Of a DNA stretch of 64,000 nucleotides, positions 18,471-28,220 are shown piece after piece; position 1 is the stretch's first letter, and each line of letters opens with the position of its first letter. The DNA comes from Deltaproteobacteria bacterium HGW-Deltaproteobacteria-15 (GTDB lineage Bacteria; Desulfobacterota; DSM-4660; Desulfatiglandales; HGW-15). Where the stretch lies: positions 186,001 through 250,000 of the forward strand of contig PHBH01000010.1 of NCBI GenBank assembly GCA_002840535.1, read 5' to 3'. The position numbers and the translations under genes are program-made. Below the pieces are notes generated by a model that worked only from the letters and a program-made list of their open reading frames with translations, searched no databases and was not told the DNA's origin.

Positions 18471-19685
18471 TCAGCCCGCCAACGCTTCATTTGGGTCCAC
18501 TTTTGCGGCTTTCCACAATCCCAGGATGCTTGAGAGCACCGAAATCACGAGAACAATCACGGCGAGCAGCACCAGGTCATCGTTGATCAGGATGACTCGC
18601 CGGGGAAATTTGGGGAATATCTTTGTGCCGAACAGGTAGGCGAGTCCATAACCCGCCGCACCCAGGAGAAAAGCCTGCTGGAGAATCATGGAAAGAATCA
18701 CCCTGTTCGGGGCCCCGATCAATTTCAACAGTGCAATCTCATGCAGCTTCTCCATCGTGAGGGTATAAAGAATCAGGGCCATGATGATTGCGGAGATGAC
18801 AGTAAGGAGAATCGTGAAAAGGCCTATCTGCTTCCTGGCCATTTCCACGGTGCCTTTGAGCATGAAGTTGCGCTGCTCGTCACGGGTGTAAGCCGACACA
18901 TCGCTCCAGCCGGACAGGATGGACTTCACGCGTGCACGATCGGCGCCATGCTCAAGGGAAGCGACCACGGCGCTGATCACGGGCGGCCCGAGCACTGGAA
19001 TCGCGGAGGATGAACCGGAAGCCCTTTCTCGAACAGAGGGTTGAGTCTGCCCGATATCCGCCCTGCCGGCCCGCTGTTCTCGCGCCGCCCTCTCGAGTCG
19101 AACGGCCTCACCCGGAATGTGGAATTGAATGGATTGAGCATCGTCTACAGTAAAGAATGCCAGACCGTCGCCGCCTGAGGAGACCATGCCCCGAGTGATT
19201 CCCACAACCGTGTAGGTGTCGTACCCCAGGCGGAGAGTGTCGGAGAGGTCGAGTCCCAGCTTTTCATCCGCAATCATCTCATAGCGAGACTGGGCGAGAG
19301 GTCTGCCCGCAGCGAGGGGAAGCCATTCACCCTTATCCGTGGGCCAGCGCAATCCTAGGACGGCCATTCTCAAGGATCTGCCGTCTTTCTCTCTCTGGAC
19401 CGTGTGATAGACGAACTCGCGTGCATTCCTCACGCCTGGGATCACGGCTACCCTGTCGACCATGTTTCGCGGTATGCGGGAGACCTCTGCAAAAGGGCCT
19501 TTGGTGTGGAGTTGAACGATCCAGAGATCCGCACCTATGGAATCGATAAGCAGTGTCGCATCCTCAATCAGCCCGCGATAAATGCCCACCATCCCCATGA
19601 CAATCATCAGGAGCATTCCGATACCGATGGATGTCAAGATGAAACGGCCCATATTATGGCGGATGTCTTTAACGGCCAGGTTCAT
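18471..19685 (-). CDS. FtsX/MacB-like ABC transporter permease
   Basis: MNLAVKDIRHNMGRFILTSIGIGMLL, C-terminal TM block with LALLKLIGAPNRVI-like segment, LWKAAKVDPNEALAG. Confidence 0.9.
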   Translation of the reverse strand: MNLAVKDIRHNMGRFILTSIGIGMLLMIVMGMVGIYRGLIEDATLLIDSIGADLWIVQLHTKGPFAEVSRIPRNMVDRVAVIPGVRNAREFVYHTVQREKDGRSLRMAVLGLRWPTDKGEWLPLAAGRPLAQSRYEMIADEKLGLDLSDTLRLGYDTYTVVGITRGMVSSGGDGLAFFTVDDAQSIQFHIPGEAVRLERAAREQRAGRADIGQTQPSVRERASGSSSAIPVLGPPVISAVVASLEHGADRARVKSILSGWSDVSAYTRDEQRNFMLKGTVEMARKQIGLFTILLTVISAIIMALILYTLTMEKLHEIALLKLIGAPNRVILSMILQQAFLLGAAGYGLAYLFGTKIFPKFPRRVILINDDLVLLAVIVLVISVLSSILGLWKAAKVDPNEALAG

Positions 19686-20859
19686 CGAATTTCACTCTGA
19701 CCCTTCTTCCATCACGAAGTTCCTTAACGCCCGAGCCTTCGATGACGATGTCCCCCGGCTTTACCCCTTCCAGTACTTCCACGTTATCCCTGGACCGGAG
19801 CCCGATATTCAGCTTCCTCCACTCGGCCTTGCCGTTCTTTGCGACCAGGACTCCGGCTTCATGGCCCTCCCGCATGATCAGGCGGGAGGGGATGAGAACG
19901 GCATCCTTCCTGTGCGCGGTCTCCAGGAAAACCTCGGCTCGCTGTCCGATGGACCAGGTTCCAGGTAATCTTTCCACCAGCACGTCCACGAGGAACTGGC
20001 GGGTCTCCCGGTCTGTTTCTCGGCCGAGGCGGACCAGCTTTCCCTGGTACACGGCATCGGGCTCGGACCGGAACACGATCCGCGCTTTACGGCCCAGTCC
20101 CAGCTTTGACATTTCGCTTTCATCCACCCAGGCGCTCACCCAAAGGGTCTCGGTGGAAATGAGAAGAAAAATCGGGGTCCCGGGAACGACTATATCGCCC
20201 GGCTCGCGATCCCGTCGGACGATAAGCCCTGAAAAAGGCGCCCCGATGACCGTATCCCGGAGGCGGGCCGTGTGGTAGTCGAGGGTGTTCTGGGCTACCA
20301 CCAGGTTCTTTTTCGACTCCATAATGGCGGCCCTGGATCTTGCGAGATTGGCGTCAGCGACCTCCAGCCCTCTTTGGATCTTGTCCATTTCGGTTTCGGA
20401 AATGGATTTGCTGGCGAAAAGTTTCTGATTTCGCCGGTGATCGGCTTTGGTCTGTTCCTGGTAGGCGCGGGCGCTGACGGCCTCGGCCTCCACTCTCTCC
20501 ACCGATGCCGTGGCGGCTGCCACTGAAGAGCGGGCGATCTCGACCTGCTGGGAAAGCTCGCTGTCATCGAGCCGCAGCAGAACCTGCCCCTCCTTCACCT
20601 CATCGCCTTCGTCGACGAGCATCTCGTAAATCCTCCCTGGGATCTTGGAGCTCACGATGGTCTGGAGCCGCGCTTCAAGGGTGCCCGTGCCCATGACTTC
20701 AGACCTGATTTCTCCCCGCACGACGCGATGCCCCGCTACTTCTACTGGTGAAAACCGCATCCAGTAGATAACAAAGGCAACGGCAAGCAGGAGGAACAGA
20801 AACTTGCCCCACCTCATCGTTCTTCCAAGCAATGCGAAAGCCATGAGTGAACCTTCCAT
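19669..20859 (-). CDS. HlyD/MacA-type periplasmic adaptor
   Basis: RGEIRSEVMGTGTLEARLQTIVSSKIPGRIYEMLVDEGDEVKEGQVLLRLDDSEL, coiled coil, GAPFSGLIVRRDREPGDIVVPG. Confidence 0.9.
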   Translation of the reverse strand: MEGSLMAFALLGRTMRWGKFLFLLLAVAFVIYWMRFSPVEVAGHRVVRGEIRSEVMGTGTLEARLQTIVSSKIPGRIYEMLVDEGDEVKEGQVLLRLDDSELSQQVEIARSSVAAATASVERVEAEAVSARAYQEQTKADHRRNQKLFASKSISETEMDKIQRGLEVADANLARSRAAIMESKKNLVVAQNTLDYHTARLRDTVIGAPFSGLIVRRDREPGDIVVPGTPIFLLISTETLWVSAWVDESEMSKLGLGRKARIVFRSEPDAVYQGKLVRLGRETDRETRQFLVDVLVERLPGTWSIGQRAEVFLETAHRKDAVLIPSRLIMREGHEAGVLVAKNGKAEWRKLNIGLRSRDNVEVLEGVKPGDIVIEGSGVKELRDGRRVRVKFDEPGR

Positions 20860-20864
20860 CTGTT

Positions 20865-21179
20865 TCAAATGGGCGGTGCAATAGTGACCAGAACCCTCAT
20901 ATCCGTCTCAGCCCTGATTCCGTGAGGTTCGGCGATCTCGGAGATCAACACATCCCCGGGGCCTGCCGGCATGCTGTCCTCCTTGCCGAGGAAACTGCCC
21001 CGGCCTTCAAGCACGGCAATGCTGACCTGGCCGTCGATCTCATGGGAATGGACAGGAAGTTCCTGGCCTGCCTTGAAATTGAAATTGATGATCTTGAAAT
21101 AGGGCGAATCGTGGACCAGGAAAGTTTTGTGTGACTTAGTGCTGAAATCGTTTGATTCATAGAGACTGATTTTCTTCAT
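20865..21179 (-). CDS. Small cupin-domain protein
   Basis: FKAGQELPVHSHEIDGQVSIAVLEGRGSFLGKEDSMPAGPGDVLISEIAEPHGIRAETDMRVLVTIAPP. Confidence 0.85.
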   Translation of the reverse strand: MKKISLYESNDFSTKSHKTFLVHDSPYFKIINFNFKAGQELPVHSHEIDGQVSIAVLEGRGSFLGKEDSMPAGPGDVLISEIAEPHGIRAETDMRVLVTIAPPI

Positions 21180-21308
21180 GCTTTTGCCCTCCTGTAATTT
21201 CCTCGAGTTAGTGGCCGTCGATCACGGCGTATGAACGTCTGTTTGCGGCGGCTGGTCGGTTCAAGCTCTCGTTTTGAGAGATTCTAAACGCGTAAGTGAG
21301 GAAGGGCC

Positions 21309-21322
21309 TTGACTTAGGTCAA
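21309..21322. promoter_or_regulatory. CRP/FNR-superfamily-like palindrome between the cupin operon and narG
   Basis: TTGAC-TTAG-GTCAA, perfect half-sites. Confidence 0.5.
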
Positions 21323-21624
21323 GAGCCCTCCATTTTCCGGTTGAAATCTCAAAAGGTGCATTGACAAGTTTGCAGCGCCCAAAGAGAATTTCATCATTCG
21401 TAACACTCTAAAATCGCAGCGGGTCCGCTGAGATTGGCATGCGCCGGTATCTTTACTCTGCTCTCCTATTTTTGCCTGGCTTCACTTATGCTGTGAAAGC
21501 TTTTATTGAACCGCTGATACAGGATTCCCCCCATTGCGGGATCGAAAGAAATGTACTAATCTCTATCGATTGCTATTGATTGCATCATCTCTGCCATCAT
21601 AATTCTCACTATAGCGAGTCGTTC

Positions 21625-24600
21625 ATGCGAATACGAGCTACCGACTTCATGACCGCTCTTCGTTTCTTTCGGAAAAAAGAGCTCGCGGATGGATTGGCTG
21701 AGATCCGCTGTGGACAAAGGGATTGGGAGGATTATTACCGGAGAAGGTGGCAATACGATAAGCAGGTGCGCTCCACCCACGGGGTCAACTGCACCGGCTC
21801 CTGCTCATGGAACGTCTATGTCAAGGATGGGATCATTGTCTGGGACACACAGAGGGTGGATTACCCCGGCAACGGGCCTGACCTGCCGGACCACGAGCCC
21901 CGAGGCTGCCCCCGTGGGGCCTCCTATACATGGTACACGTACAGCCCCGTCCGTGTAAAATACCCGTACATGAGATCCTCTCTCCTGGGGATGTGGAGGG
22001 ATGCGATTGCAGCCCGGAGGGATCCGGTGGCCGCGTGGGAGAGCATCGTCTCCGATCCTGAAAAGAGGGCGTCCTATCAGCGGACGAGGGGAAAAGGAGG
22101 GCTCGTCCGCGTCTCCTGGGACGAAGCCTCCACTCTCATCGCCGCCTCTCTGATTTATACTATCAAGAGATATGGGCCGGACAGGATCTTCGGATTCAGC
22201 CCCATCCCCGCCATGTCCATGGTCTGCTACGCCTCAGGCGCAAGATTCCTCTCCCTGATCGGGGCCTCCATGATCAGCTTCTACGACTGGTACTGCGATC
22301 TTCCTCCGGCATCGCCCCAGATCTGGGGAGAGCAGACGGACGTGCCCGAGAGCGCGGACTGGTACAACGCATCCTACATGATCGTCTGGGGAACAAACCT
22401 GCCCATGACCAGAAGCCCTGACGCCCACTTCTATACCGAGGCCCGCTATCGTGGCGCCAAGGTAGCGGCGGTTGCTCCCGACTATGCGGAATACGTGAAG
22501 TTCGCGGATACCTGGCTTCCCGCAAAGGCCGGGACAGATTCTGCCCTGGCCATGGCCATGACCTTCGTCATCGTGAAGGAATTCTACATCGACCGCCGGT
22601 CCGAGTACTTTGCCGAGTACGCGAAAACCTACACGGATCTGCCCTTTGCCGTCGTTCTTGAGAAGAGAGGGGGTGCATACACTGCGGGCCGGTTCCTGCG
22701 CGCATCCGACCTGGGCTGGGACGGGGGAGGGGACGAGTGGAAGGGGGTCTACTGGGACGCAGACAGCAGGGGTTTCGTGGTTCCGAACGGGAGCATCGGA
22801 TTTCGGTGGGGAGACGCAGGGTGCTGGAATCTGCATCGGAAGAATTCAGAAAATCAGGAGCCGGTGAACCCCTTGCTGAGTTTCGATCGGGAAAACGATG
22901 TATGGGTTTCGGTCCTGTTTCCCTTTTTTGAGGAGAGCGGAGCGAGAACCAAAACCGGCTCGGTGCCGGTGAAGCGAATCAGGACGAATGGAAGCGAGAT
23001 CACTGTGACAACGGTCTTCGATCTCATGGCCGCCAACCTTGGGATTGATCGAGGCCACGGCGGGGACACTGCGAGAGATTATGATGATCCGGTGCCCTAT
23101 ACGCCTGCATGGCAGGAGAAGATCACATCCGTCCCCCGGGAAGATGCCATCAAGGTTGCCAGGGAATTTGCGGAGAATGCGGAGAAGACCAGAGGAAAAT
23201 CCATGATTTTTCTTGGCGCGGGGACCAACCACTGGTACCACTGCGACATGATCTACCGGACTATTCTGAATCTCACAACCCTCTGCGGATGCCAGGGGGT
23301 GAACGGAGGCGGCTGGGCACACTATGTCGGGCAGGAGAAGGTAAGGCCCCTTACAGGCTGGTCCACCCTTGCCTTTGGACTGGACTGGCTCAGACCTCCC
23401 CGGTTTCAGAACGGAACCTCCTTCTACTATTTCGCAACGAACCAATGGCGGTACGAAAACCTGGATGCCAGGATGATCGCGTCACCACTGGCCAATGGCC
23501 GGCTCAAGAGCCACCTCGCCGACTATAACGCGGTCGCCGCCAGGCTCGGTTGGCTCCCGTTCTACCCGCAATTCAACCGGAACCCGCTTGACCTCTGCCG
23601 CGAAGCCGTTGATGAAGGCGCACGTTCCGAAGAAGAGATCATCAACCGCGTGGTCGGAAAGATCAAGGACGGGGAAGTCCGGTTCGCCGTGGAGGACCCG
23701 GATCACCCGGACAACTTCCCGCGTGTGCTTCTGCTTTGGCGTGCCAATCTCCTGGGAGCGAGCGGCAAAGGGCATGAGTATTTTCTCAAGCACCTCCTGG
23801 GCGGTGAACACGCCGTATTCGCCGAAGAGAGCGCAGCTCGACCCGAAGAGATCTTGTGGAGAGAAAAAGCTCCCGAAGGAAAGCTCGACCTTCTTGTCAC
23901 GATGGAGCTCCGCATGTCCACGAGCGCTCTCTATTCGGACGTGGTGCTGCCTGCAGCCGGATGGTATGAGATGCATGACCTGAGCACCACGGACCTCCAC
24001 ACCTTCATCCACCCTTTCAACCCTGCCGTAGATCCTGTCTGGGAGAGCAAGACCAACTGGGACCAGTTCAAAATCATCGCCCGTAAATTCTCGGAAATGG
24101 CGGAGCACCATCTCGGCAGGAGGAAGGACCTGGTTTCCATTCCCCTGATGCACGACAGTCCATCGGAAATCGCTCAACCCCTGGTCAAGGACTGGAAGAA
24201 GGGAGAGGCGGAACCGATTCCCGGAAAAACCATGCCCGGGCTGAAGGTCCTGGATCGGAATTACCCGGACACCTACAGGATGATGACCGCGCTCGGCCCG
24301 CTCGTGAAGAGTATCGGTGTAGGCGCCAAGGGAATCACGTGGGACGCTGCCGAGGAATACGAGTGGCTGAAGGCCAGACTGGGAACGGTGGCAGCCGATG
24401 GGATCAGCCGGTCCATGCCCGACATTTCTGCCGGAAAACAGGCGGCTGAGGCGATCCTCGTCCTCTCACCCGAAACCAATGGCAGGGTCGCGGTCAAGGC
24501 ATGGGCCGCGCTTTCCAGGAAAACCGGTTTAAAACTCGATCGACTTGCAAAGGAGCGGGCTGCGGAGCGCTTCACGTTTGCAGATCTGGATGCTCAGCCC

Positions 24601-25296
24601 CGAAGGGTCATTACCTCCCCCATCTGGAGCGGAGTTGAGGAGGAGGGCCGCACATACTCCCCCTTTACGATCAACATTGAAGAAAGGGTCCCCTTCCGGA
24701 CCCTGACGGGGCGGGCGCAGTTTTACCTTGACCATGAATGGGTTCGCGACTTCGGGGAGGAGCTTCCGCTCTTCCGGCCCCCGCTGGACATGGTCATGCT
24801 TGGATCAACCCGGGTCCAGCGATCCCAGGCGCCCGAGCTGGTTTTAAATTACCTGACCCCCCATTCCAAGTGGTCCATCCACAGCACCTATTCCGACACC
24901 TTGATCATGCTGACCCTGTTCCGGGGAGGCGAGGCCATCTGGATCAATGATGAAGACGCAGCCTCGATCGGGATCAAGGACAACGACTGGCTGGAGTGCT
25001 TCAATGTAAACGGGGCTGTTATCGCAAAGGCGGTGGTCAGCCATCGCATACCGCGGGGCAAAGCGTTCATGTACCATGCGCAGGAGAGGCTGATCAATAC
25101 CCCGGGCTCGGCGTTTTCCGGAAAACGAGGAGGAACCCACAACAGCCTTACCCATATTCTGGTGAAGCCTACCCAGATGATCGGCGGCTACGCACAGCTC
25201 AGCTATGGGTTCAACTACTACGGACCCACGGGAGCGCAGCGCGATGAGATGATCATCGTGAGGAGGGCGGGGGAGGTGAACTGGTATGAGGATTAA
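21625..25296 (+). CDS. narG: Respiratory nitrate reductase alpha subunit
   Basis: RDWEDYYRRRWQYDKQVRSTHGVNCTGSCSWNVYVKDG (HxxxC FeS motif), ADWYNASYMIVWGTNLPMTRSPDAHF (Mo-ligand Asp region), WSIHSTYSDTLIMLTLFRGGEAIWIN. Confidence 0.96.
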   Translation: MRIRATDFMTALRFFRKKELADGLAEIRCGQRDWEDYYRRRWQYDKQVRSTHGVNCTGSCSWNVYVKDGIIVWDTQRVDYPGNGPDLPDHEPRGCPRGASYTWYTYSPVRVKYPYMRSSLLGMWRDAIAARRDPVAAWESIVSDPEKRASYQRTRGKGGLVRVSWDEASTLIAASLIYTIKRYGPDRIFGFSPIPAMSMVCYASGARFLSLIGASMISFYDWYCDLPPASPQIWGEQTDVPESADWYNASYMIVWGTNLPMTRSPDAHFYTEARYRGAKVAAVAPDYAEYVKFADTWLPAKAGTDSALAMAMTFVIVKEFYIDRRSEYFAEYAKTYTDLPFAVVLEKRGGAYTAGRFLRASDLGWDGGGDEWKGVYWDADSRGFVVPNGSIGFRWGDAGCWNLHRKNSENQEPVNPLLSFDRENDVWVSVLFPFFEESGARTKTGSVPVKRIRTNGSEITVTTVFDLMAANLGIDRGHGGDTARDYDDPVPYTPAWQEKITSVPREDAIKVAREFAENAEKTRGKSMIFLGAGTNHWYHCDMIYRTILNLTTLCGCQGVNGGGWAHYVGQEKVRPLTGWSTLAFGLDWLRPPRFQNGTSFYYFATNQWRYENLDARMIASPLANGRLKSHLADYNAVAARLGWLPFYPQFNRNPLDLCREAVDEGARSEEEIINRVVGKIKDGEVRFAVEDPDHPDNFPRVLLLWRANLLGASGKGHEYFLKHLLGGEHAVFAEESAARPEEILWREKAPEGKLDLLVTMELRMSTSALYSDVVLPAAGWYEMHDLSTTDLHTFIHPFNPAVDPVWESKTNWDQFKIIARKFSEMAEHHLGRRKDLVSIPLMHDSPSEIAQPLVKDWKKGEAEPIPGKTMPGLKVLDRNYPDTYRMMTALGPLVKSIGVGAKGITWDAAEEYEWLKARLGTVAADGISRSMPDISAGKQAAEAILVLSPETNGRVAVKAWAALSRKTGLKLDRLAKERAAERFTFADLDAQPRRVITSPIWSGVEEEGRTYSPFTINIEERVPFRTLTGRAQFYLDHEWVRDFGEELPLFRPPLDMVMLGSTRVQRSQAPELVLNYLTPHSKWSIHSTYSDTLIMLTLFRGGEAIWINDEDAASIGIKDNDWLECFNVNGAVIAKAVVSHRIPRGKAFMYHAQERLINTPGSAFSGKRGGTHNSLTHILVKPTQMIGGYAQLSYGFNYYGPTGAQRDEMIIVRRAGEVNWYED

Positions 25297-26698
25297 GGCT
25301 CAAATTGCCATGGTCATGAACCTGGACAAGTGCATCGGCTGCCATACCTGCAGCATCCCCTGCAAGAACGTCTGGACCAACCGGGCCGGGGCTGAATACA
25401 TCTGGTACAACAATGTGGAAACCAAGCCCGGCATAGGCTATCCCAAGGCATGGGAGGATCAGCATCGGTACCGTGGCGGCTGGGAATCCGATGGCGGCAG
25501 TCTCTCCCTGAAGGCCGGCGGCAGAACGAAAAAGCTGCTCACCATTTTCCACAATCCCGACATGCCCCGCCTGGATGACTATTACGAGCCATGGACCTAT
25601 GATTATCAAAAGCTCACGTCCAGCCCGCTGAGAAAACACCAGCCATCGATCCGTCCCAAATCCCTGGTCACGGATGAACCAATGAGGATCCAATGGGGGC
25701 CGAATTGGGAAGACGACCTGGCCGGTGTCACTGCGACCGGGAAGGGAGACGTGAACTTCCGGGATCTGGATTATCAAAACTATCTTCGATTCAAGAACGT
25801 CTTCATGTTCTATCTCCCTCGAATCTGCGAACACTGTCTGAACCCGGCCTGTGTGGCCTCCTGCCCTTCCGGCGCGCTTTACAAGAGGGAGGAGGACGGA
25901 ATAGTTCTTGTGGACCAGGAAAGATGCCGGGGCTGGCGCTTCTGCGTGTCGGGTTGTCCTTACAAGAAGGTCTATTACAATTGGAATACGGGGAGAAGCG
26001 AGAAGTGCATCTTCTGCTATCCGAGGACCGAAGCGGGACTCCCCACCCTCTGTGCGGAAACCTGTGTCGGCCGGATCAGGTACATCGGGATTATCCTCTA
26101 TGACGCAGACCGGATCAAGTCGGCGGCCTCCAGGGAGGACAAGGAAGTGTACCCCGGACATCTGGAGATGATCCTGGATCCTCATGACCCGGAGGTTTCG
26201 GCCCATGCTCTTGCCGACGGGGTGCCGGCCTCTTACCTGGATGCGGCGAAGCGATCGCCTGTCTACAAGCTGATCAAGGCATGGCGGCTGGCATTTCCTC
26301 CGCACCCCGAATTCCGTACGCTTCCAATGGTCTGGTATGTGCCTCCACTGAGCCCGATGATCCGGGCCTTGGATTCATCCGAAGCGGTCGACCCCGGGAA
26401 GATGAGAATTCCCCTGAAGTACCTTGCCAATCTCCTGACAGCAGGGGATGAAGCGCCGGTGCGGCTGGCCCTGGAACGGCTTACCGCCCTTCGCGCGCAC
26501 ATGCGCTCCGTCCGCGTGGAGGGAAAACCGGACACGGACGCTCTGGAGCGGGTTGAGCTGAACCCTCAAATGGCCGACGAGATGTACCGGCTTCTGGCCA
26601 TAGCCAAATACGGGGATCGGTATGTGATCCCCGTCGTAAAGAGAGAATACACGGAAGACGCCCATGTTACGAAGGGTATGAGGGGGTATGAAAGCTGA
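25286..26698 (+). CDS. narH: Respiratory nitrate reductase beta subunit
   Basis: KCIGCHTCSIPCKNVWTNRAGAEYIWYNNVETKPG, CEHCLNPACVASCPSGA, CRGWRFCVSGCPYKKVYYNW, KCIFCYPR. Confidence 0.96.
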   Translation: MRIKAQIAMVMNLDKCIGCHTCSIPCKNVWTNRAGAEYIWYNNVETKPGIGYPKAWEDQHRYRGGWESDGGSLSLKAGGRTKKLLTIFHNPDMPRLDDYYEPWTYDYQKLTSSPLRKHQPSIRPKSLVTDEPMRIQWGPNWEDDLAGVTATGKGDVNFRDLDYQNYLRFKNVFMFYLPRICEHCLNPACVASCPSGALYKREEDGIVLVDQERCRGWRFCVSGCPYKKVYYNWNTGRSEKCIFCYPRTEAGLPTLCAETCVGRIRYIGIILYDADRIKSAASREDKEVYPGHLEMILDPHDPEVSAHALADGVPASYLDAAKRSPVYKLIKAWRLAFPPHPEFRTLPMVWYVPPLSPMIRALDSSEAVDPGKMRIPLKYLANLLTAGDEAPVRLALERLTALRAHMRSVRVEGKPDTDALERVELNPQMADEMYRLLAIAKYGDRYVIPVVKREYTEDAHVTKGMRGYES

Positions 26699-26945
26699 TG
26701 CAGGATGCAAGGAGCGGAAGCAAGATGCAAGATGCAGGATACAGGATCAGGTTGGATACAGGATCCAGGATGCAGGATCCAGGACAGAGGATGGAAGATA
26801 CGGAGAAAACGACTGAAGACACGGGTTCAAGAATTTCCATAGAGTATTTAACCAGAGAAACCAAACAAACCAAACAAACCAAATAGACCAAACAGACAAC
26901 AGACTGTCTAATCCGTGTTTATCCGCGTCCATCCGTGTCCAATTT
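26699..26945. repeat. Composite low-complexity/tandem-repeat spacer between narH and narJ
   Basis: Degenerate GATGCAGGAT(A/C)CAGGAT units at ~26700-26800; 9-mer ACCAAACAA x4 at 26860-26895; 10-mer ATCCGYGTYY x3 at 26911-26940. Confidence 0.85.
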
Positions 26946-26964
26946 TCCTTTCTTGTGGTGATGA

Positions 26965-27477
26965 ATGAATATATTCCCAAAACTGATCTCTTTGCTTCTC
27001 CAGTATCCTGACGAGGATCTCGTGACTGGATCGAGCGAGATGGAGGCAGTCGTCTCGGAGCTTGAGCCGGAGAGTGCAAGGAGGGTGTGCGCCGACTTCC
27101 TGGACTGTCTCCGGCGGACGCCGCTTCTCCACCTCCAGGAGGAGTACACCCGGACCTTTGATCTGAATCCCTCCATGAGCCTCAACATGAGTCATCACAA
27201 GTGGGGGGACGATCGCAAAAGGGGCGATGCGTTGGCAGCTCTTTCGGGACTCTACCAGGTTGCCGGCTTTGATATGAGCACCGGCGAGCTCCCGGACCAC
27301 CTGCCCCTTGTTCTGGAATTCTTATCGATTTGTCCTGAAGGCGCCGGGGAGGTGATCAAAGCCGATTACAGGAACGAGGTCCACGGACTGGCGCGCAGAC
27401 TGAACGAGAAGGAGAGCAGCTACGCCAGGCTGCTTAGCCTGGCAGCGGAATTCTTTGACCGAAAACCCGAGGCATGA
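26965..27477 (+). CDS. narJ: Nitrate reductase molybdenum cofactor assembly chaperone
   Basis: LISLLLQYPDEDLV, LLHLQEEYTRTFDLNPSMSLNMSHHKWGDDRKRGDALAAL, DHLPLVLEFLS; position between narH and narI. Confidence 0.9.
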   Translation: MNIFPKLISLLLQYPDEDLVTGSSEMEAVVSELEPESARRVCADFLDCLRRTPLLHLQEEYTRTFDLNPSMSLNMSHHKWGDDRKRGDALAALSGLYQVAGFDMSTGELPDHLPLVLEFLSICPEGAGEVIKADYRNEVHGLARRLNEKESSYARLLSLAAEFFDRKPEA

Positions 27478-27478
27478 C

Positions 27479-28144
27479 ATGGATGCAGTTCATACTATTG
27501 CCTTCGCCGTTTATCCCTATGTGGTGATCACCGCTTTTGTCCTCGGCCATTCCTACCGCTATGCCACGGACCGTTACGGTTGGGGTGCGCGTTCGAGCGA
27601 GATCCTGGACAAGCAGGGGCTCAAGGTGGGAATCACCCTGTTCCATTGGGGGATCCTCCTGACCCTGTTCGGCCACGCAGGGGGGATGCTGATACCGCAG
27701 AGCATTTACGACAGCGCAGGCATCGACAGCCGGACCCATACGCAGGTTGCCGTCAGCGTCGGTCTGGTAATCGGCATTGCGGCGTTTGCGGGGATGTTCC
27801 TGCTATTAAAGAGACGCTTTTATCAGAACCGGGTAAGGGCCGTCACCACGGTGAACCAGTTCGTGACACTCATCCTGCTCTTCATCGCTATAAGCAGCGG
27901 GCTCTACAATGTTCTGCTGGGCCACTACGATGTGCTGAACAGCGTCGCCCCCTGGATCCGCAGCATCGTGATCCTGAGACCCGATCCTGCTCTCATGACG
28001 CCGGTTCCCTTCAGCTACAAACTGCACGTGGTCAGCGGTCTTGCCATACTTGGATTTTCCCCTTTCACCAGACTGGTCCATATCTGGAGCGTTCCGCTGA
28101 CCTATTTGATCCGCCGGTTCATTGTGTTCAGAAGTACCTGCTGA
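27479..28144 (+). CDS. narI: Respiratory nitrate reductase gamma subunit (cytochrome b)
   Basis: YPYVVITAFVLGHSYRYATDRYGWGARSSEILD, LFHWGILLTLFGHAGGMLIP, KLHVVSGLAILGFSPFTRLVHIWSVPLTYLIRR. Confidence 0.94.
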   Translation: MDAVHTIAFAVYPYVVITAFVLGHSYRYATDRYGWGARSSEILDKQGLKVGITLFHWGILLTLFGHAGGMLIPQSIYDSAGIDSRTHTQVAVSVGLVIGIAAFAGMFLLLKRRFYQNRVRAVTTVNQFVTLILLFIAISSGLYNVLLGHYDVLNSVAPWIRSIVILRPDPALMTPVPFSYKLHVVSGLAILGFSPFTRLVHIWSVPLTYLIRRFIVFRSTC

Positions 28145-28220
28145 TTGAACCGCTGAGGCGCGAAGAACGCGAAGAGAAGATGGCGTCTTGGCGGTTACGT
28201 TGCTCGTATAGGAAACATCC

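Noticed and set aside
25253-26305. 350-aa minus-strand ORF opposite narH
   Set aside because: Antisense shadow of a clear ferredoxin-like NarH frame.
26699-26945. Possible CRISPR array between narH and narJ
   Set aside because: Repeats are short and degenerate with three unrelated units and no regular spacer structure; no cas genes nearby.
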